From: Haloarcula sp.
GTDB lineage: Archaea > Halobacteriota > Halobacteria > Halobacteriales > Haloarculaceae
DNA: 7,323 nucleotides
Assembly (NCBI GenBank): GCA_028275075.1
Contig: JAQCNK010000059.1
Coordinates: forward strand, 1-7,323
Reading direction: 5' to 3'
The stretch's first letter is position 1, and each line of letters begins with the position of its first letter. The notes below the pieces were generated by a model that was not told the origin of the DNA, made no database searches, and saw nothing but the letters and a program-made list of their open reading frames with translations. This document shows positions 4,514 through 7,323 of this stretch, in pieces. The translations under genes and the position numbers were made by a program.

Positions 4514-6418
4514 CTACTGACTGTCCCCGTCACCGAGTTGGTCCTCGACGGCCGCCAGTCGCGCTTCGAGATCGGCAATGCGTTCGTCCTTCTGCTCGCT
4601 GTCGGCTTCCAGTTCGGCGATGCGTTTGTCCTTCTCGGCGAGTTCGTCCCGAGCCTCGGCCAGTTCCTCGCGCGTCTCGTCGAGTTCCGTCGACAGTCCC
4701 TGAATTGCGGCCAGCGCCACGCCGTCGGCGTTGATCGAGTTGATGTGTTCGTCGCTACTGCCCACGTCGAAGGCATCGTGGAACTCCTCGGCCATCGGGC
4801 CGATGTGGGTCGTGCCTGCGCCGTCCTCACTCTCGTACTCCCACGTGGCAACCTCCATCGACTCGACGCCGGCGAGTGCCTCGCGTGGCTCGACTGGGTC
4901 GATGTTGGTCTTGACCGTGCGGGTTGACGTGGTTGTCCAGCCAGCCGAATCACTTGGGATGTACGTGACCTTCGGATTGGTGACTCCGCCGGTGATGAAC
5001 CGGACGCCGTCGTCCGCACTTACGCTGAACGTGTTTGGGCCCGTTGGCTCACCGCTCGCGTTGGAAACTGCTGTGTCCGAGGACAGTCCGTTGCCACCAT
5101 TGAGGTTCGGAATATCGTGATACTCTGTCCCGTCGTTCCAGACGAACGAATTGGTGCTCTCAGCCGCCCCGCGTGAGCCGCCCGGCACGGTCGCACCCCC
5201 GGCGCTGGCCGTGTTGTCCCCGCCGCCGCCGACTGTCGCGCCGCCGTTTGCAGTGTTGTTGAGTCCACCTGCCACCGTCGCCGCAAGATTGCTGGCTGTG
5301 TTGTCTGCCCCACCCGCAACTGTCGAGTCTAACCCGTCTGCAGTGTTGTTGGTCCCACCGCCGACCGTTGGAGCACCAACACCGCTGCTCGCCGTATTGT
5401 CCGTGCCGCCGCCGACGGTCGCGTTATTACTGGCCGTGTTGTTCCGGCCGCCGCCAACGGTCGCGTAATCGCCATTGGCTGTATTCTCATTGCCGTTGGT
5501 AGCCCCACCACCGCCGATGACGACACCCGATGCGTTGTTATTTACCGTGTTGTTGGGGTGCCCGGCGACGACGTTGCCCCCCGTTTCGCGGTTGCCGATA
5601 TCGGTGCCTGGCACGCCCAGCTCCAGCACCCGGGTACCGTCGTCGGTTTCGAGCCGTAGTCCGGCCCCCGATGGGGAACCGACCGCGTTGCCACCCGGAA
5701 CCAGCGTCCCACTGCCGTCAATGTACGTGACGTTCGGACTCGATACACCTCCGGTAATGAATCGGAACCCATTGGTTACACTCACGCTGAACGTGCTCGC
5801 GCCCGTGACGGGTTCGCCATCGACTGCCGTGTTCGAGGGGAGTCCATCGTTACTGGTGTTCGGGATGTTGTGGTATCTCGTATCGTCGTTCCAGACAAAC
5901 GAACCATCGTTCTCAGCCGCGCCACGCAGGCCGCCCGGAACGGTCGCACCCGCGCCGCTCGCCGTGTTGTCTCGCCCACCGCCGACGATCGAATTATTGC
6001 CGATTGCCGTATTACCACCGCCACCTTTCCACTCGGCGGAAGCACCGAAGGTGACAGCACCGTTGTCAATGCCCATATACTCTCCCAGCGCAACTGAGAG
6101 TGTATCACCGTTGCCAATAGAGTCAGGGTTGATTCCGTCACCGCCCGTAAGACTGCTGATGCCACCACCGCCGCCACCGCCTCCACCGAAAGAGAACGTC
6201 TCCGTCCACGAACTGCCGTCAGCCAGGTAGACTACCCCCGTATCGGTGTCGAGATACTTCGCACCATCGACTGGGTCGTAATTATTACTACTGGGTGGGC
6301 CTGCGTCACGCAGTTCAATGTCCGCGTCCAACGCCTCAAAGTTGGCATTAAGCAGTTGTCCCCAGTCCTGGGTTCCTTCCTCCGGCCGGTTGTAACCGTG
6401 GTTTGGCGTGTCCGTCAT
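4514..6418 (-). CDS. Virus-type fibre/adhesin protein with trimeric head repeats and C-terminal S74 chaperone
   Basis: 634 residues from ATG 6418-6416; a GTG two codons upstream is an alternative. Residues 1-40 (TPNHGYNRPEEGTQDWGQLL...NFEALDADIELRD) resemble N-terminal attachment segments of haloarchaeal fibre-like proteins. Residues 78-86 are nine glycines. Then come repeats built on GGG-x-x-NTA-S-x-x-ATV, densest at about 302-409, like the head repeats of trimeric autotransporter adhesins. Two copies of an 80-residue unit (158-233 and 409-488: ATVPGG-x-RGAAE, SFVWND, TFSVS, RFITGGV, VTYI) flank that block. Residues about 495-573 fit the S74 chaperone of endosialidase: Ser498 and Lys503 in STRTVKTNI, then GPMAEEFHDAF and a helical GVALAAIQGL. 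Residues 575-630 are a Glu/Arg/Lys/Leu coiled coil. In the family this domain drives trimerisation and cuts itself off at the Ser; doing so here is inferred. Host binding is the likely role. Confidence 0.88.
   Translation of the reverse strand: MTDTPNHGYNRPEEGTQDWGQLLNANFEALDADIELRDAGPPSSNNYDPVDGAKYLDTDTGVVYLADGSSWTETFSFGGGGGGGGGISSLTGGDGINPDSIGNGDTLSVALGEYMGIDNGAVTFGASAEWKGGGGNTAIGNNSIVGGGRDNTASGAGATVPGGLRGAAENDGSFVWNDDTRYHNIPNTSNDGLPSNTAVDGEPVTGASTFSVSVTNGFRFITGGVSSPNVTYIDGSGTLVPGGNAVGSPSGAGLRLETDDGTRVLELGVPGTDIGNRETGGNVVAGHPNNTVNNNASGVVIGGGGATNGNENTANGDYATVGGGRNNTASNNATVGGGTDNTASSGVGAPTVGGGTNNTADGLDSTVAGGADNTASNLAATVAGGLNNTANGGATVGGGGDNTASAGGATVPGGSRGAAESTNSFVWNDGTEYHDIPNLNGGNGLSSDTAVSNASGEPTGPNTFSVSADDGVRFITGGVTNPKVTYIPSDSAGWTTTSTRTVKTNIDPVEPREALAGVESMEVATWEYESEDGAGTTHIGPMAEEFHDAFDVGSSDEHINSINADGVALAAIQGLSTELDETREELAEARDELAEKDKRIAELEADSEQKDERIADLEARLAAVEDQLGDGDSQ
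4955..5194 (-). repeat. Second copy of the 80-residue fibre unit
   Basis: Encodes residues 409-488: ATVPGGSRGAAESTNSFVWN, then a YHDIPN turn, a TFSVSADDGVRFITGGV core and VTYIP. It mirrors the unit at 5720-5947. The copies are alike in protein and also in DNA (for example CGTCGTTCCAGAC is shared), but have drifted by many silent and some coding changes, so the duplication is not recent. This copy directly precedes the S74 domain. Confidence 0.8.
5195..5515 (-). repeat. Block of GGG-x-x-NTA head repeats
   Basis: Residues about 302-408 contain successive units such as GGGRNNTASNNATV, GGGTDNTASSGVGAPTV, GGGTNNTADGLDSTV, GGADNTASNLAATV, GGLNNTANGGATV and GGGDNTASAGG. The period is 13-17 residues. 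In trimeric adhesins and fibres such units stack into a beta-roll or beta-prism stalk. A further unit sits alone before the first 80-residue copy (about 146-158). Confidence 0.8.
5720..5947 (-). repeat. First copy of the 80-residue fibre unit
   Basis: Encodes residues 158-233: ATVPGGLRGAAENDGSFVWN, YHNIPNTSNDG, TFSVSVTNGFRFITGGV and VTYI. It pairs with the copy at 4955-5194 in the same orientation. Between the copies lie a unique segment (about 234-301, with LRLETDDGTRVLELG) and the head-repeat block, so the gene reads as two modules each ending in this unit. Confidence 0.8.
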
Positions 6419-6437
6419 AGCCACCGACTTGAACGTT

Positions 6438-6449
6438 GATAATAAATAG
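6438..6449 (-). promoter_or_regulatory. Candidate TATA box of the fibre gene
   Basis: The minus strand reads CTATTTATTATC (6449-6438), centred about 26 bases before the ATG at 6418. That spacing predicts a leaderless or nearly leaderless transcript, common in haloarchaea. A weak GGTGG lies just before the ATG. The box ends only a few bases from the likely left end of the insertion sequence, so the IS may lie at its edge. Confidence 0.45.
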
Positions 6450-6499
6450 TGGCGGTGGTGCAGAAGTCTTCACAAGGAAAGCGGTAGGACGAATTTGAT

Positions 6500-7323
6500 G
6501 TGTCTACGACCAAAGCCGTCCTACCAGATACCGATACGGTCGAACAGGTCTTCAAAGCACTGGAGACAGAGACGACAGCGCTGTTTGAACACCTTGATTT
6601 CTCCTTTCTCGTGGACCTTCCCGTGTTCGCCCCCGATTCAAGGGGGCGAACACGGGTCCACGAGCCGCCAGAGTTGCTGAAAGGTGTCCTTCACTGCTTC
6701 TACAACGATATCTACGGACTCCGACCAATGGCGTGAGAACTCCGGAATGAAGATGTTTGGCGGCAATGTGGGTTCGAGCGCCCACCGTCCCGGTGGACGC
6801 TCTCACGGTTCATCACTGATTTCGCTCTCGTCGCGGAAGACATCTTCATCAAATTGGTGCATGAGCTTGCCGAGCAGGTCCCGCTCGGCAAGCTCTTTCG
6901 CATCGATGGCACCGACATTCCCGTCGATCAGCGTGATGATGACGCAAGCTGGAACTATGACCACAGCGAAGACGAGCACTACTACGGTTACGGCTGTCGT
7001 GTCGTGACCGCGTCAAACAACATTCCGGTCGCAGCAGCGTTTACTCCAGCAAAGAAAGTTGATCAGGAAATGGCGATGCGCGTCACGCGTGACGCGCTCG
7101 CCGTTGATACTCCACGCTGGTTCCTCGGTGATTCCGAGTTCGATATGCTGGGGTGGCACGACTGGCTGCTGGAGCAGTCAGTCGTGCCGATATCGCCGTA
7201 CAATCCACGAAATACAGAGGATTCGCCAGACATAGAATACCGCGTCGAAGAGCGAATCAAAGAGCACAGCGACACCGTTCGTCTCTGGCAACGCCAACTC
7301 GACGAAACATATGCAGAACGCTC
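6500..7323 (+). pseudogene. ISH3-family transposase with in-frame TGA, 3' end beyond window
   Basis: DDE-type transposase of the haloarchaeal ISH3 group (IS4-like superfamily), acting on its own IS ends. The start is GTG at 6500 (MSTTKAVLPDTDTVEQVFKA), because the frame is closed upstream by TAG at 6485-6487; the ATG at 6498 is in another frame. The frame runs 78 codons to TGA at 6734-6736 and then continues unchanged in the same frame for 195 codons to the edge: ELRNEDVWRQCGFERPPSRW, RIDGTDIPVDQRDDD (first catalytic Asp region) and FLGDSEFDMLGWHDW (second catalytic Asp region). The final catalytic Glu lies beyond the window. At the stop the family normally has PMARELR, so CGA (Arg) to TGA, one C-to-T change, explains it. 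A 78-residue N-terminal fragment would be inactive. Confidence 0.9.
6608..6664. repeat. Long hairpin inside the transposase coding sequence
   Basis: Inner arms CCCGTGTTCGCCCCC (6620-6634) and GGGGGCGAACACGGG (6642-6656) pair perfectly over 15 bp around a 7-base loop. After a 4-base bulge on the left, outer arms CTCGTGGA (6608-6615) and TCCACGAG (6657-6664) pair over 8 more. The segment codes for VDLPVFAPDSRGRTRVHE. Confidence 0.9.

Larger units (their letters stand above)
6455..7323 (+). mobile_element. ISH3-family insertion sequence, left part only
   Basis: The transposase read from 6500 is ISH3-type, and the short stretch before it (gcagaagtcttcacaagg, about 6460-6477) is where the left terminal inverted repeat should lie. 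The right end is outside the window, so the exact left terminus and the target duplication cannot be fixed; 6455 is an estimate. The element points rightward, away from the fibre gene. Confidence 0.75.

Noticed and set aside
4446..4514. 22-codon minus-strand frame starting at GTG overlapping the fibre stop (SRGSREVGEFDHATVVDPPRI)
   Set aside because: The acidic composition and stop-start overlap are suggestive, but it is too short and has no clear ribosome site or motif.
6161..6188. Simple (CCN)n run as a microsatellite for phase variation
   Set aside because: It encodes nine glycines by mixed codons (cca, ccg, cct), so slippage would be weak and in frame; it is a hinge in the fibre rather than a switch.
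5475..6230. 251-codon plus-strand frame, rich in Pro/Leu/Val/Ser
   Set aside because: It mirrors the Gly/Asn/Thr repeats of the fibre gene; repeats such as LSxPPxTV are the antisense reading of the NTA repeats.
4514..6418. Diversity-generating retroelement acting on the fibre gene
   Set aside because: No reverse transcriptase, template repeat or adenine-biased variation between the two units is visible in the window.
6734..6736. TGA read as selenocysteine or tryptophan in the transposase
   Set aside because: The expected residue is Arg (CGA), haloarchaea use TGA as stop, and no selenocysteine insertion context is expected in an IS; a simple nonsense mutation is enough.

Overview
The window looks like a haloarchaeal chromosome or megaplasmid segment. 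The coding stretches are GC-rich and the proteins are acidic. One protein carries a twin-arginine lipobox leader of the haloarchaeal 'NRRQYL...LTGC' type, promoters look like archaeal TATA boxes, and the right edge holds a transposase I recognise as the haloarchaeal ISH3 type. Most genes are on the minus strand.

Left part (1-1871, minus): a large exported subtilisin-like protease (family S8), cut by the window edge at its C-terminus. It has a Sec-like leader, an I9-like propeptide, a complete Asp/His/Asn/Ser catalytic set and the start of a carboxypeptidase-regulatory-like beta domain. Its presumed promoter (about 1951-1958) sits among three TCTGTG/CACAGA half-sites. Middle-left part (1972-3490): mostly non-coding or decayed DNA. 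It holds a broken plus-strand ORF (2263-2459), a minus-strand zinc-ribbon gene whose 3' end looks frameshifted (start 2823), a 32-codon minus-strand tail fragment (3003-3101) and a plausible 44-residue secreted or membrane peptide (3193-3327).

Middle part (3494-3946, minus): an AT-richer gene for a Tat-exported lipoprotein with a low-complexity Ser/Asp/Asn/Gly linker and an FxLYD-like domain. It is followed by a short helix-turn-helix gene (4378-4128, minus) broken by one missing base at a perfect palindrome. Right of that, and transcribed into it, is the most striking gene: a 634-residue virus-style fibre protein (4514-6418, minus). It has an N-terminal attachment-like segment, a nine-glycine linker, trimeric-adhesin-like GG-x-x-NTA repeats, an internal duplication of about 80 residues, and a C-terminal S74-type intramolecular chaperone followed by a coiled coil.

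Right edge (about 6455-7323, plus): the left part of an ISH3-family insertion sequence. Its transposase carries an in-frame TGA where CGA (Arg) is expected, and a 23-bp interrupted hairpin lies in its coding sequence. The IS lies just upstream of the fibre gene. It may have separated that gene from a former viral tail operon, which would make the fibre plus helix-turn-helix pair a provirus remnant. Overall this is an accessory region rich in surface or exported proteins and in recently broken genes.
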